From assembly GCF_021018805.1 (NCBI RefSeq), contig NC_086258.1, positions 15,276,692 to 15,340,691 on the forward strand: a stretch of 64,000 nucleotides of DNA. Direction: 5' to 3'. The notes below the pieces were generated by a model. The model ran no database searches, was not told the DNA's origin, and saw nothing but the letters and a program-made list of their open reading frames with translations. Positions 12,301 through 27,300 of this stretch are shown one piece after another. This stretch comes from Prinia subflava. Taxonomy: Eukaryota > Chordata > Aves > Passeriformes > Cisticolidae. The number at the start of each line of letters is the position of its first letter. The first letter of the stretch is position 1. The translations under genes and the position numbers were made by a program.

Positions 12301-15300
12301 AGGCGCAGGCTGGTGTCCTCCAGCCTGTCAGACATGCGCTGCCTCTCCTGCAACACACGGGCAGCTTCACTGCAGGCTGCCACGAGCAGGGCACCCTCAC
12401 TCCACAGCACGAACCACACACACAGCGTGTGTCTCAGGACATCCCTGCCTCCCAGGGTGACCAACATCCCAATTCCATTAATAATCTTGTTTAGGGAAGG
12501 AAAATTTAAGAAGCTGGGCCAAGCACTGTAAGAGTTTGCTCTTACATAAATTGCTGTTAAAGGACTCAGGAGTTTTGTTACCTCATCCAACCTCTCTGTC
12601 TGGGATTTCAGTCGTGTGACAGTGCTTTTCAGATCACCATTTTCTTCTTCCAGTTGCTGAACCCTGTGTAAATAACAAAAATCTTACAGCAAATACCTCT
12701 TCAAGAATGCAGACATCCAAAACAGTGTGATCTAAAAAGGCATCTCACTTGCACTTGAAAGAAAGAACAAATAGGGAAAATCTTTCTAATCATAGCACTT
12801 TTTAACATGAGTTTTTGCTTGTTCATTTTTAGGGCCCAAAATGTTACCCTGACCCTCAGATTCTTGTGCTCCTAACAACAGGTAGCTGAAAAAAAAATAA
12901 GTTGAAAAAAACAAACGCAGGCACAAACGTTTGCACAATTCCCTCCTTGAATCCACGCCAAACATCCAGCTAAGCTGTCTACACAGGCCATGTGGATTAA
13001 AGCATTAATGTAAAGCATCCTCCAAGCTTTTGGGCATTAGACATGTGACTGCAAAGCCACTCTACAGAGCTGCCAACCTGCCACCATCTGTGCACTGTCA
13101 GCTGGTGAACAGCCTACATTTACAAGCAAAGTAAAAGAGAAGAAGACCTCCTACCCTGTTCAGGGTGGCACCAAGATGTTTGTTACCTTGTATTCAGCAG
13201 TTCAATTTCAGTGCCTTTCTCTTTTTCATACTTGCTGTAAGCTTCTCTGTGTCTCTTTATCTCTTCTTCCAGAGTCTGTTCTGCTGATGTTTCTTGGTCT
13301 TTCAATAGTTCCTCTAGCTCATGAACTCTAAGGAAATCAGATCTCATTTCAGTGACAGCTTCAGAAGCAAATTCATTGCCTCTCTCTTTCCTGCCTACTC
13401 CTTTGTTTCATTCTAACTCACCATCTCTTTTGGCATTTAACCTCTCCCTGTATCTCTCATATTTACTAATAAACACAGAATTAAGTAGTATCAGTTCATC
13501 TATTATTCTTTCAGTCTCAAGAAGCTGGGACTAAGACCCAGCCTTCTGCTCTTCTTGCTACATGCAAGATAAAAAACCCCAACCACCAGGGACAACCTCT
13601 CTTACAGCAGAAGAGTTTACGCTGTACAAGTCAGTAGCATTTCTGTCAAAAACACTTGTCTGGAGGCCTCCTCCTGCTGAAAATTCAGCAAGGCAGCCCT
13701 ATTCCACTTGGACTTCTCAGATGAAGCCTTATTCCATCTGTCAGCATTAAGGAAGAAGACTTGGTCATACTCTACAGGTAGAAATATTCCCTCCCCACAC
13801 TGTGCTCCAGCTTTGCTCTGACACGGTGAGAGACGTGGCTCTGTGCTTTGTTACCTGTGAACCAGCTGTGTGTTCTCTTGTTTCAGTTTGCTCTTCAGGT
13901 CACCATTTGTCAGGCTGTCGTTCTCCAGCTCTGTCACCTTCTTTTCCAGGTACGTTACCTGGAAGGACAAGCAGAAAAAACCTGAGTTTGGTCTCTCCTC
14001 AAACACCCCTTCACTGTTCCTAATTGGCACAGCTATCCACTTTAATGGGGGCACATTTCTCTGCAAAGCCAGCAGAAAAGTTAATCTCCACAATTCTGAG
14101 CTCCCCAGACCCTGCACGTTCCTTGAAGGTGATCACTGCAAATACACCATAAAGAAATCCTAACACAATGCCTGGGTCTGTGCTGGCTCAGTTCTTGCAT
14201 TACTGCCAAGCAAAGTTGTAGCAGTAATGGAACATCAAGGACATTTTGAATAAAGGTAATTTTTCAAATTTCCAATTTCAGATCATGGGTAATTCTGAGC
14301 AAGATCATGATCCCTTGACGCAGGGCTCCAGCAGGACTGGGTCACAGGGCACAGAGATTCTCACCTTCTCAGTGATATCATTATCACAGGAGTCTATACT
14401 GTCTCTGAACAAGTCTTCTGTGCTGCCATTACTGCTGCTGAAGTTACTGTTGTGGAAGAGTTGTCTGAAAGATCAGAAGGATAATTAATTTGCTTGATGA
14501 GGAGGGAGGACAAAGAGTCTGGCTTCAGACTTTGAACATCTATGGTGTAATCTGTGCAATCATTTCAGTGACAATTACAACTGGTTAAGCCCAGTCTTAC
14601 AAGAGACTGGTAGCTAAATGAAGTCATACTGAGCACAGTCAATGACATTAGTTCTATGGACTGAGTTCTTTGTTGCTTTTGATAGGATCTGCCACCAGCA
14701 TTAACATAGTTTAAAAATACTTAAGTCTTATTCACACTATGCACTGAATTGTATTTGCCTTATTACAAATTTAAAATAAGGTCACCACTGCACATGGGTT
14801 GGTACAATTAAGCTAGAAAATTTCATACAGTAAGAACTTAAAAAAACAGAAAAAAAGAAATCCCAAGCAGTTCCCACTGCAGAGTAACACTGGAGATTAT
14901 CTAGAATGTCCTTGAACCTTACAGCCCTCCCCAGCCTAGAGCAGGTTCACTCAGTCAAAGGAAGATGACAATTCTGTATGTCCTTTTTAAAGGGGTGCTC
15001 TTGCTTTCCTTCACACTTTGGCAACAGCAGCAAGGCCCACATTATGAGGGTTAAAGAAGCAGTGGCTGGACTGATGGAATAGCAGTACAAGGGAATACAT
15101 TTGGCAGACAAGGAAGCAAAAACTATCTATATTTTTAACAGAGCTCTTTCCAGTTCAGGGGCCTACTCCAAGAGCAGCAGGGGCTTCTATATCCTGCAAC
15201 ATTCATACCCAAACACAGACCCCTTCCCTTAAAAACTTATCTTGGTACATTTTTGTTTTTCTAAAATTATTCCTACTTTCATCCCCCACTCCCACTTATG

Positions 15301-18300
15301 CAATTGTTATGGCTGTTTCCACAATATTCATAGGAAACTAGAAGACTCTTACCTTCCAAAAGCTGTGCTTGATATTTTCCTGTTAGGGCTACATGGATAG
15401 AGAAGGAATGATATAGGAATTAAACATTTATTTGATTCAATTTTAATTGCACAATGAAATATAATAGATTTTTTTAGCCAAGTCAAAAGACAATTCTGTG
15501 AACAATATTCTTTAACAACTGAATCAAAAGCTGCAATTACTAAGAATGCAAAGATGAGTGAAGCCACAAATTACTGTGATCAGTAATAAGTCAATTTGCA
15601 AATACTGTTATACTTAGCAGAGATGTGTCAGTGTAAATCAGAGCAAAACTAACATTAGAAACACCACAAAGGGACACCAAGTTAGTGATGGACATTTATT
15701 CTGGATTTCCAGTTTTTAGATGATTTTATGAACAGTTAGTTTATCCTTCCCCATAATGCTTCCCAGTTCAGCACAGGAACTGAGGTCTTTCCATTTTTAC
15801 AGTTCCCTTGTGCAGCCAGAGACTGGTGCTGTCTAATAAAGACCCCTTGCTGCAGAAAACAGCTCTGGAACCAGATCAAAACATCCTGCTCATCTCTCAG
15901 TGAGAGGATGGCCACGTCTGTGTGTGCACAGACACAGCTCTGGGGCAGGCACATCCAGCCCCCCTCAGAGAATTCCCAAAGCCCTGGCTGCTCACAGTCT
16001 GGATGTTGGCAGGCTCCTTGCTGGGCAGGAGCATTGCCCATGACAAGTTCTGCACTGCTGTGATCACGAGAAGCAGCAGTGAGTGCAGCGTGCTCTGTCC
16101 CAGCGATTACACCGACAGGCACAACTCACATCCAGTTTCTAGGGGGAGCTAAAATCCCACCAAATAATTCCCTTCAAAAACTCTAGGTCGTTGTTAGAAG
16201 CACTTTCTAAGTGCTCAGCACTTAGGAGTGATGGAGTGGCAGAGAGAGAAATGTAAGGGAAAAGGCTGAAATTGCAAAGAACTCCAAAAGTAACTTCTGC
16301 CACAGGACTCATCATTTTTCCAAGTTCTCTTGACATCACAAAAATATCCTACAGAAGCCAAGTACCTCTGCTGACCAGTAGCTTTAGGAGAGGTGTATGT
16401 AAGGTTATGTGCATTAGCCAAGGATCTGGAGACCCCTCCTTCCCACCTGGAGAAAGCAGTAGCTAACTGTAGATCTGCACTAAGCAGCACAGCAGTTCCC
16501 ACTTCCTGGGAAAAATTCCTTGAAATATCACTCTCACTCTGCAATCAAAGAGCTCATTGGTTAAAAAGTTTGAGTTTAATAACGATGTCTGCACCTTAAA
16601 TCAGAAAAAATATTTAACAGCTGATGAAGAACAGCATTTTGGTTTGGGCTACATATCCAAGTCTAAATTTCTTACTGTTTTGTACGAACAATATATGTGT
16701 AAGCTGGAATGGGATACAGAATGGAGAGGGGCTCACTCTCCCTCTCCTCCTGCTATTAGCCAGTCCCATGTCAAGGGGGCATTGCCAAAAGCAGTGCAAT
16801 ACGCTGCTTACCTGTTTGCTTTCAAATTTTTCAGCCTGGCTTCCAAATCGTTGAGGAGATTTATCTTTTTGCAGCACTGTGAGCAGTAAACATCCAGTAA
16901 CTCGCTGTTATAAACATGTCTCATTTTTCGGGGGGTTTGGCCAGCACTGTTTGCAGGAAAGGAGAGACATTACTGGCTGTAGCAACCAACCCACAACAGG
17001 TTTTCCTCGTGACTGTGTGTCAGAATCACAGACCAGGGACTTGAAGAACTGTCTCTAACCACAGCTCATCTGTGTCAGAGCTTATGATGGCCAGTGCTAC
17101 TCTTAGGGCATGTGCACCTGTCTGAGCTGAGGACTTCCAGAGGATGTGGATGTTTCTGGAAAGAATCAGTTTGGGTGACCAGAAGAACGACAAAATGTAC
17201 ATGGGGTGCATGGTGATGCACACAGCAAAGGCAGCTACATGAGTATATTCAACCTCAGCAATGTCCCCCTCTCATCCTGCCCACCTTCCCACTAGAGCCC
17301 AGCATGCAACCTGAAGAGTCTTCTCTCCAAGAGAAAGGCAGGAAGATGAAAAACAGAGTGGTCTGGTAAGAAGTCAAACAAACCCCCTCAGATGGTGGGA
17401 TGAAAGGAACCCTGGGATGAGGAGGAAGGGAGAAGTGGACACAGGTCTATAGAGGAGATAACAGTACCTCTTGGCATGATAAAGAGAAAATAAACTCAAA
17501 TAAAAGAGAGCAATCATGGCAGGATGTGCACTGAGCCCCAGGAATGAGAATGGAAAGTGCTGCATAAACCTGAGGAAAGGGGATGAGAGACAGGAGCCAT
17601 CACCATGAAGGGGCAGTGAGAGGGGTCTGGCTGTGCATGCACGGGAGGTGGCCAGGCTGGACTGCAGAAATGCTGGGAACAGAGGGGAGCACGTGGGGGC
17701 CGCATGCGGAACAGAAGGATGCAGTGAGCTTGTCCTGTGTTAGCAATGAAGACAAGACCTCTGTGTGCTATTGATCCAAGCAGACTAATCCTAGAGAATC
17801 TTCATGCTCAGCTCTTCCCAACCCTGCTCACCCATTCCCTTGCTTGGGGGAAGGACTGTAAAATCTGACCTGCCTTGGCCACAGGATGTAAGAGCTGCAG
17901 AGACTGAGGATACACGCAGAAGGCAAGCGCCCTGCTGGGGCATTTCCACCTCCTAACAGACAGCAGCTACCTGCTTATGTTTCCTAAGACATTCCAAGCC
18001 AATAGGATGCTTGTTCCAAATACCCCCTGAACATATTGCAGCAGTTCCCCTCACGGATTAGTGCCAAGGATTTGTAGTATCAGAGCACTAAATGGAAATG
18101 GCTCTCTTGTAAGTCTTTCCTGTGTCAGGGTGGGTACATAATGCTAAGTTGGTTTCCTTTGCAGCAGATCTCTCCCAATACTAGCCCTGAACCGTGCAAT
18201 TATTGTCTGCAATAGAAAGAAACATCTACAAACAAAATAGCCCATTTATTTCAACAGAACCCAACAGAGGTTATCAGAAAATACATATTTGCTATAGCTC

Positions 18301-21300
18301 TTATTATTAAATGCAGACTGTCAATTAGAGGGCAGGAAATGAACTGATAACATTTTGCTTTTAAGGCGAATCTACCTAACCAGTGCAAACTCTGCTATGG
18401 TCAGAGAAGAATAAAAATGAAAAATTGTTTGTTAATGAATAAGGAGCAACCTGGAAGATACAGATGAGCCAAGGTCAGAGTAGGCGTTGGTTCTGGTCTC
18501 ATCATCAGGACATGGGCTACTGGGAGTAAAATCCACATCATCTCCTTCCCCATAGTCTTCAAACTGTTCTTCATTACTGATCAGGGAGGCGGTGGAATAA
18601 GTGGAGAGGTCAGATGCTGCAGAAGGGTTGTGAGGACTTGACCTGAAACAAGAGGTCAAAACATCTCGAAGGCCGACTTTGGTAGCACCTCACCTCACAG
18701 GGAGCCTTCCACCTTCCAGCTGTCCCCTCTTTGAGCTGTAACCCACCTTTGTGCTAAACCCCTGAAGTGCTAAAATGTACATGATGTGCAGCTGAAAGAG
18801 TGCCTTGAGAGACAGGAGCATGAGAATCTATGAACAAGGTACCTGTGTGACAAGTTTGGATCAACACAACCATTTTGCCTTAAAGAGCACACGTTGATGA
18901 TCCTCAGCACCACTTCCATGTGAAGACCACATGGGGATATCTGCTCTGAATGCAGGAACCATGCAGACAGCTCCGAAATGCACGGGATACTGAGAGCAAC
19001 ATGTGTAGGACAGAGGCTGTCACTCTATTCCACAATCAGAGTCTCCCAGTAATCCAGAAACACCCTCTCCCACACCCCAAGAACTCCAGCCATCTCCTCT
19101 GTGTGGTCAGAAAGAAACCTCAGCTCTCCACTTACCACAGAGTCACTAAAGCTACTGATGTGACTAATGGAGGCTGGGTTCCTGCCCTTCCTTCCATAGG
19201 CATAAATTCTGTCTTTCAGAGGAGATATGGACCACAAGAAAAGGCTGTATAACTGCCAGAAAAGTACCTAAAATGATGTTAAAAGGATAGGAAATGGCAG
19301 AACCCTGTGACTTCAGGGAAAGAGGGCACATAAGTAAACAGATCAGCAGTCAGGCACCACAGGAAAGCAGCTGGCAGAGCAATTTTGAGATCTAGTAAAA
19401 CAGAGCAAGGTGGCTGCAGAGAGTGCTCAGGCTCCAGTTTGCCCTGTGCAGTGCACCTGCAGAGTGCAGGTGTTTTACACAAGGTTTGCTTAGCTCCCAC
19501 CTTGGTGAGGCATTCAAACAGACACTCCAGTAAATTCACAAATTATGTCTTACAAACAAACTTCTCCCTACAGAAAACACACCTGGAAGACCTGAAATAG
19601 ATGCTTCAATTGTGAGGCCCTGGCACTGCCCAACTGTTCCCTCTCCAGCAGAATCCAAGGCCTCTGCAGTGCAGACCAGGCACTGATGGAATCTGCTGGC
19701 ACTTTAGGCAGGCTGGGTTAAGTTGTCCTCTCTCTTTGCTTCACAGTGTTTGTATCTCCAGCTCCACCCCATGAGCCATGGGACAGCAGCTCCCAGGTGA
19801 GCTGTTCTCCAGCAGCTCAACAATATTTCCTCCTAAATTTCTTCTGAGTCTACCTTGAGCCTCTCAGCCTCTCTGCAGGGAGAGTCCTCTCCCTGTAATA
19901 CTCCACTTGTGAGCTGTAAACAAGAGATGCACCAGAGCTCCTTTGGTGGATGGTGCAAGCATCATTTGCATATCCCTTCCCTCCAAAAGCAATTAGCAGC
20001 AGAGGAAGCGTGCCAACATTTCAGATGTATGCTCTTTTGTTTCCCCTCTTTTGATGAGATCCATTTATAACCTGCAACTCATTTATCTAATTCACATTAA
20101 CAGAAATTAGGACAAGTCAAGCCAGGCACACTATTGAAGGATGAAGGTAGGAATACTGATACTCGAAATAGATCAAACTTATCTAACAATGCTCCTAGGC
20201 TGAGGCATTAGTGAGAAGTTCAACTAACACTAACATTTATTCCTACAGTGCTGCTGTGCCAGAGACATACTGTGTATTGGTAAATTCTTGGGAGATTTTA
20301 CAATCCTACTGCTGTGTGCATCTCAGCTGCAGTTACACCAAGTCACTTTGGGAAGAAGCTCCTTGTAACACTTCCACCAAGATTAGAGGCCTAGGAATGG
20401 CACATTCATTTGCAAAGGAGTTGCTAAAAGCCACTGGTTGTCCTTATTCTAACACTTTCTGAAGGGAACTTTCAAGTGTGGTGCTTTTTTGTTTGTTTGG
20501 GCAGTTCTCTTGTTTGTTTTTGAAGTTAATCTCCTGTTCTTCAGAGCAGGATTTCAGAGGGCTCATACACCTGATACAAAACCCACCTCCTTCCTCAACC
20601 CAGCAGCAAAGTAAATCTCTCTACTGCCCAAAGTAAATAGCTCTATTGCCTCCTTTAACACAAAAGCATGAAGCTTCTAATGCTTTCCCCCCACGGATTT
20701 CCCAAAGCTGAGGGTCTCAGAGGATAAATCAAGGTCTATCAGTAGTAGCAGTAGCTCTTGGTCCTGCCTGCCCTAGAAGGAGGGTACAGGAGGCACAATC
20801 TTTGCCCACCCCCTTCACAAGAGCTTGACTGGCACAGATGGGAGGGAAAAATCTCAAGCACAGCATGGGAAAAAGCCAGTCACCACAAAGATGGGGCTTT
20901 GGAGAACTGGGAATGGCGAGCAAAGGAGACAAGTTTGATAAAGAGCTGATGGAAACTGTAATTATCTTGATAAAGTCTCTGAGGTTGCTTGGGCAAATGG
21001 GAGAAGGCCAGAACTCAGCTAGCTGAGAAATTCAGGAGGAGGGCAGGAATGAGGCAGCACAGGGAACATCCGAGGAGGCCCAGGAGAGAGAAGAAAGGCT
21101 GCCTTAGCAACGAGCAAAGCTCAAGAGGCACAAATCAAGATGACAGGCCAAAAATAGGGAAGACAAGGCAGAGGCTTACAAAGCTAGTCCAGTTGAGTTC
21201 TGTCGTGTGGTAACTGCATGAATTCAGTTCAAAGCAGGATTAAACCAAACTGGGTCCTTTTCCCCCACAGTCATCTTTAACCAGCACTCCCAGGTACATA

Positions 21301-24300
21301 CCTGAGAGGAGTCAAGTTAGGGTTACAGAGACACAGGTGTTAACAGCAAACTATGGTTACACAGGCACATGCCAGGACAGCCAGTGTTAAATACAATTTA
21401 CTGTTGCACAGTAAAGGTTATGGAAAATTAGAAACACAAAGAGTTAACTTGGTACATGAAGTTGCAAAGCAAATCAGCAGAGCCCACAACATCAGGTAAC
21501 TAGATGTACAAAAGACTACAGCAGTATTCCCCAGACTGAACTGCTCTGCAGGAAGTACTTGTTTTAATATGTTTTGGGGAATGTTAATGCAGTGATCTGT
21601 TCTGGAGAGACCCAATGCTTTCATTTCAACACACAACATCCAAGTCCTGTGAGTGCTCACAGAACGTGCCAGAAGGAGCCAGGACTGAGACTATCTAAGC
21701 CACTTAGAGACCCTGGACATCCGTCCCCCTTCTGTTGTAAAAGGATGTTAAGTTTCTAAACCCATCAGCCATCCTCAGCCTCCCTCAGCAGGGATTAGCA
21801 CACGAAGGCTCCTTCCTCCCCGGCCCGTGCCCCGGAGCGGAGCTGCCGCGGGGCAGAAGCTGCACTCACTTGTCACCGGGCAGGAAGAGGCCCCCGAGCC
21901 CCGTGTCCTTGTCCTCGGCCCGGCACACGTCCGAGGCCTCGGAGCTCTGGGCGCTCTCGATGGCGCTGTCCATGTCAGACTCATGGTGCACCTCCTGCTG
22001 CGCCAGCGTCATCGCGTCCTCATCGGGGAACAGCTCCGGCTCGCTGCACGCGCTCTCGCTGTCCACGTATGCGCAGTCCTGGATCTCACCGCCCTGGCAC
22101 GGGGAAAAGCAGGAGTCAGTCCACATCATCCCTTCAGGAGTTCAGCAGACACAGGAGGAGCAGTAAGACAGTTTGTGGATGCCCTGGTAAGCAGGAGTGA
22201 TGCTGAATAAAAGCCATGAAACAAAAACTGACCTGCTTTACAAAGCCAGTTCCTGCAAGCCAATAAAATAACATGCACCTTCCACAGGAGCTCAAGTACT
22301 GTCTCTGACTTCACAGGAGAAGGACACAACACCCAGCTATAAAATGCAGTCAGTTTTACCCTAATTCACTAACAAAATGTACTTGAAGTAATAAACATCC
22401 TCAAAGTGTTATTACAAAATTAAACATCTTTTGAGAGATGATAATACATTAGTCAGCAAGAATTAGTCCTCTGATTAATATTACAGATTAAACAAAAGCA
22501 AACCAGATAAGCCTAGCAGCTTACTCTGTCTTTGAAAATGGACAAAAATTTGTAAGGTAAGGTGAAAAAAGAATTGGCAGGTGTTTTGTTTTTGCTAAAC
22601 AAAAAATTGTTTAGGGTCTTTGTAATAATCAAAGATATATTAGAGCAGGAAAAAAAAGGCAAAAGCATCTCTTCCTGCTTCCTGGAACCACATGTCTTGA
22701 TTAAGTATCAACCAAAATAAGCCATCATTCTCATTACTGCAACTCTTTGCTCTTGCTGTTTGCCCTCTCCCTCCCCTTCCTGCTCCATGAATACTAAGAA
22801 TAGCCAAGACAAGCTGGGTTCTATTTGCTTGTCCCTGAGGCACAAATAAAAATTCTTAATTGAAAAAATAAAGGCTAATATTTTACTCTATCCTTTGATA
22901 AGCAGCCACACAATGCTGCTTTGACAATTCCCATCCAGCATGACACAAGAACCTCAGAGCTGCAGAGCAGGTCCTGACTCAGAGCTCCACTCCACAGCTC
23001 ATCTGAAGCTCCACAGGCAGCCTGACCATTGAGCTGCTGCTCGCAAGGGAAGCTGCTGAAGCTGAGTTCATTGGCACAAGGCATGGAGCACCTCGTTCAG
23101 GCATACACCTCATGTTTGGGCACAAGTCACCCCACCCAGGAATGCCACGGCACTGGCACTGTCACCAGCACTCCCTGCCCTGCTGGTGAGCACTGCGGCT
23201 GGGACGCTGGCCCAGAGCCACCCCTTGCCACAGCTCAGCTTCCAGTCCACCCCCACAGCCTCTGGACACTGCTGCTGGAGCCAAGGAGGCTCAAACCCCC
23301 TTCTGCAGAACCACTGAGGGTCTGTGCTGATGACACTAACCATCTTTTCCACTTCAACAGGAAAAGAGTCAGGCAGAAGTGTCAGCTTTTCACGATCTGC
23401 AGAAACTCCTACTGGAAATGCAGATCTCACCATCCACCTTTTTCCTGAAATATCAATTCCTATAACTCCTAGCATATGGAGGCTGAAGAAATTCAAACAA
23501 CCCCACCTGCTCAAACCTCATTAACTAATGAATACCCCAGCAGGGAAAAGGACAGCAGTGCCTGCTGTGTTTGAAACTCCAGGTACACATTCAGAGCAGA
23601 CACCTGCATGCTTTTCTAGCTGAGCTTTCAACAGGCCCTCCAGATTAACAAGCAAGGTGAGACACCTGGCACTATTCAAAAAGCCTTTTCCCACTTTTCT
23701 GTGTCAGCTTTATTACGCCTGAAACTTTCCTGAGGTATTGCTTCAAGAGATGTCCCAAAGGATTTATCCTTGGTCTATGCCACGTAGTATTTATTGAAGC
23801 CACACTGCCTCATGCAATCAAATTTCTATCTCTGAGCCACAGCCCCTCATCCCCAGCGAGCCCGAGGTCTGGCAGGTCAGACCCAGTCCTGCAGCCTGCC
23901 TCACCTGAGCCCCGGGTTCCTCTGCACACCTGACCTGCACCTTGCACCCTCCCAAAGCAAGCAGGGAACACACCGCTGCTGCTCTTTGCAAAGTACCTCG
24001 GGTCCTACAAATAGCACAGGCAGTAAGTCCTCTTTAATAGGTGTTGAAAAAGCAGAGATTGCTAAGAGCAATCACAATGTTTCAGAAGTACCCAGAACTG
24101 TTTATTTATCTAACATTTGCCCGAAGTTTCCTCCCCCACGCTGAGCCCCACAGGCACAGACCACCTCCTATTTTCCTAACAAGTTTAACGCAATAAAGCC
24201 TGACTGCTATTATGGAATTGCACCAGCTGGTAAAAGTCTGATCCAGGAGGGAAAGAGAGGGGCAAGGAGTACACAGTGGATCCCTGAAGCTCCCCAATTA

Positions 24301-27300
24301 GCACGTCTTTTTCAGAGGTCTTGGAGAAGTCTCTGCTTAAGCAAGTTTTTACACCAGGAAAAATCTCCCTGGTATAAAACAAATTAACACAAGAAAGTAA
24401 AGGTCAAGAAGATCACGAAAGACTCCCTTTTTGCTCCCTGTAGGTAACACCACACATTTGCTTTTTCTAATAATAGCAGCTGAGGTGCTCTTTCAAGAGT
24501 CCATTAACAATTGAATGTGCAGTGTCATCTCTATGGGCTGAGGGCTCACTTCTCCTCGCTGCCACTTTCTGGCAACCTTTGCAAATTTGCTTGTATGGGA
24601 GAGCAGATCCACACCTACAGCACACACTGCACTGTCCCCAGCCTGCTCAGTGCCAGGGGCTCTTTTCCAAAACGTAATTCCGCTATTCCTGCACTTTAAA
24701 GCCCCCTGAAAATAATAAAAAAAAAAAATTAAATTAAAAGAAGAAGAAGAGGAAAAGAAGACTTTTTGGAGGCAATGATCCATCATAAGCCTCAATGCCT
24801 GCTTTACAGCTTCTGAAATGCCTCAGACTTGGAGCCCCTCCTGGAAGCAGATCCTCCCTTCTGCTGATCCCATCCCCTGCAGTGGGGAGCTCAGGGACTG
24901 ATGGGGACTGGATAAAGGGAGAACAGGGGCCAGCCGAGCTCCTTGGAGGAGCTCCCCTCAGCTGCTCCCTCACGGCGGGAGCGCAGATGCCAATCCCAGG
25001 TTGCCAAGGCTCTCTTCACAAACCTGCCCCATGCAAAGTGGATGTTTAGGAAGCACCTCTCCTGAGCACCCGGCAGCCAAATCACACAGTGAACACCTCA
25101 GCCCTTCAAAGCCAGCAGCACCACGAACACCCACCCCAGGAGCAGGAGGGCTCAGCTCCAGGGGCTGCCAATTCACGCTTTTAAGTGCTCAAGGTCTCCA
25201 GTCAGTGCTAACACAATTCCAGGTGATGTTCACAGCCAGGACCAGTGACAGCCACCGTGCTCCAGCCTGCACGCTGCTCCCTGTGGTAGGAACTACAAGC
25301 TCCACCACAGAGCTTTGAGAGCTGAGGGGTGTGAAATCCCTGCACCCTGACAATACAATATTCCTGGCACATGGGGACCCCTCGAGCAGATCCTGTAAAG
25401 TTTGGAACCTGGGTAACACCACACGGGTGACTCCAGCTCCCTGGGTGAAACCAGCCTCCAGTGCAACTGTCACAGTCACAGATTTAATCAACACTTTTCC
25501 TTCTGTGGCCTAAATAACCAGTAGGAGAACACGGACAAAGCATCTTTAAAACAACTAATACAGGTTAAGTAAGCTTTTACAAGACAACAGAATAAGGCAT
25601 GTCGCTGGTAAACAATATACAGGCATCCACACCTTACTGAGTAAAGCTGTAAGTTATTTGAAGCTGTAATTGTTCAGTGATCGTGGTTTCTCACAGAAGT
25701 ATACTTGCAATGATGACATCTAGCACAAGCTGCTTAGAAACCACACCTAAGGAAATTAAACTGAAAAAAAAAAGGCTGATTGCACATATTAGCCTCTCAA
25801 ATTATTCCTTCATAGTTCAGATATCTACAGTATTTCATGTACCAAATTAGAGGCTGACAAGAACAAGTGTTATTCAGGTAGCCTTAAGAGAGCTAACTTG
25901 AGATTAGGGAGACTTTAGGAAGTTTAAAGATGAATAGACACTTCTAGCCTGAGTCATTTGTTTCCAGTGCACATGTCATTAGCAGAAACCAGCAAGAGAA
26001 TGAGGTTCTGATGTCTTGAATATGAATCACTGGGGTTGTCATTCTCCCAGGCAGCTCCCTTCTTTGTTGGCTGAGTCAAAAGAGCTGAAGTTGCTGCTTA
26101 CGATCTTGGAAGATTCTCATAAAAAGAAAGCCCAGCCCTGAACGTTAAAATACCACCAACACAACATAGCTGCGGGTGGCTTTAAAGCCCTAAGTGGTTT
26201 GCACTTTATCTAATCGGATGCTCAAGATAACTCCAAGTGCTTCACAGGCAGCCGGCCAGACACTTGTATAGCAACTGTTGAATATTCAGCAACAGTTTGC
26301 TCTATAGAAGCACCTGCTGCCCACAGATCCAAGGCCACTTCACAGAAACTAATGAATTCCCTGCCTCGGAAGAGGCATTGTGTAGCTGCATTGAAGGCAG
26401 ATGAGTAAGCCCAGCCTGCCTTTGCAACAGCCACCCCAAACAGAAGCAGGAGCCAGAAGACAGCGATTCCCATGGATTGCTCCTGATCCTTGTGGGGCAG
26501 GACAGCAGTGTCAGCATTAGGTGGGTATGGGAATAGAGCTCTGCCTTGCCCTGCAGTGACCTGGCTGGTTGGAAGCAATCTCCAAAACATGCATATAAAG
26601 CAGCTGAAAGCTAGAAACTTGGCTGACAGACAGGCTACATGACATGCCTACATCAATACACTCATGCTGAAGAGCAGCCTCGTTAAAATTCACTCCCATC
26701 ACAGCCAAATCACCAGCACCCCTGACATTTAGACAGCCTGACAGTATGCCGGAGGAGACAGGGAAGAAAAGAGGATCCCAGTATCCCACCACTGTGCAAT
26801 CTGATTAGTAAGCACGGGACCCATCACACCCGACCAGAAACAAGAAATGTCACATTCAGATGAGCCATGGCCCTTCCCTCACCAGGATCGTGCCTCTGAC
26901 CCCTCTGAAAGCTGAATCTGCTCTGGGACAGATACAAGTCTGAGTCCCTGCACCTTCCCCAGACACTTTCTTCCCAGCACAGGAAAAGTCACCTCACCAC
27001 AACTGGAAGGGAAGAGGTGCCATGTGGAGGTGTGCCAGGCTTGGTCTCAGATGAAAATTACTTACTGTTGCACTTCATTTTAAGAAAAAACCCAAGCCCT
27101 CTCATGTTTATTTAAGCAGCCACTGCATTGGAAGGCAAGTATTCTCTTAATTACCGACTGACAAAAAAGGGTGTGAAGCATTTCTCACTAAAGTGTTATG
27201 GAAACAGCCACTCCTCTACAAACATTTGCATATTTACACCAAGTGGGCTATGAACATTTTTTTAAAGCACGGGTTTTCCCCAGCGTTATTTCCATTCCTT

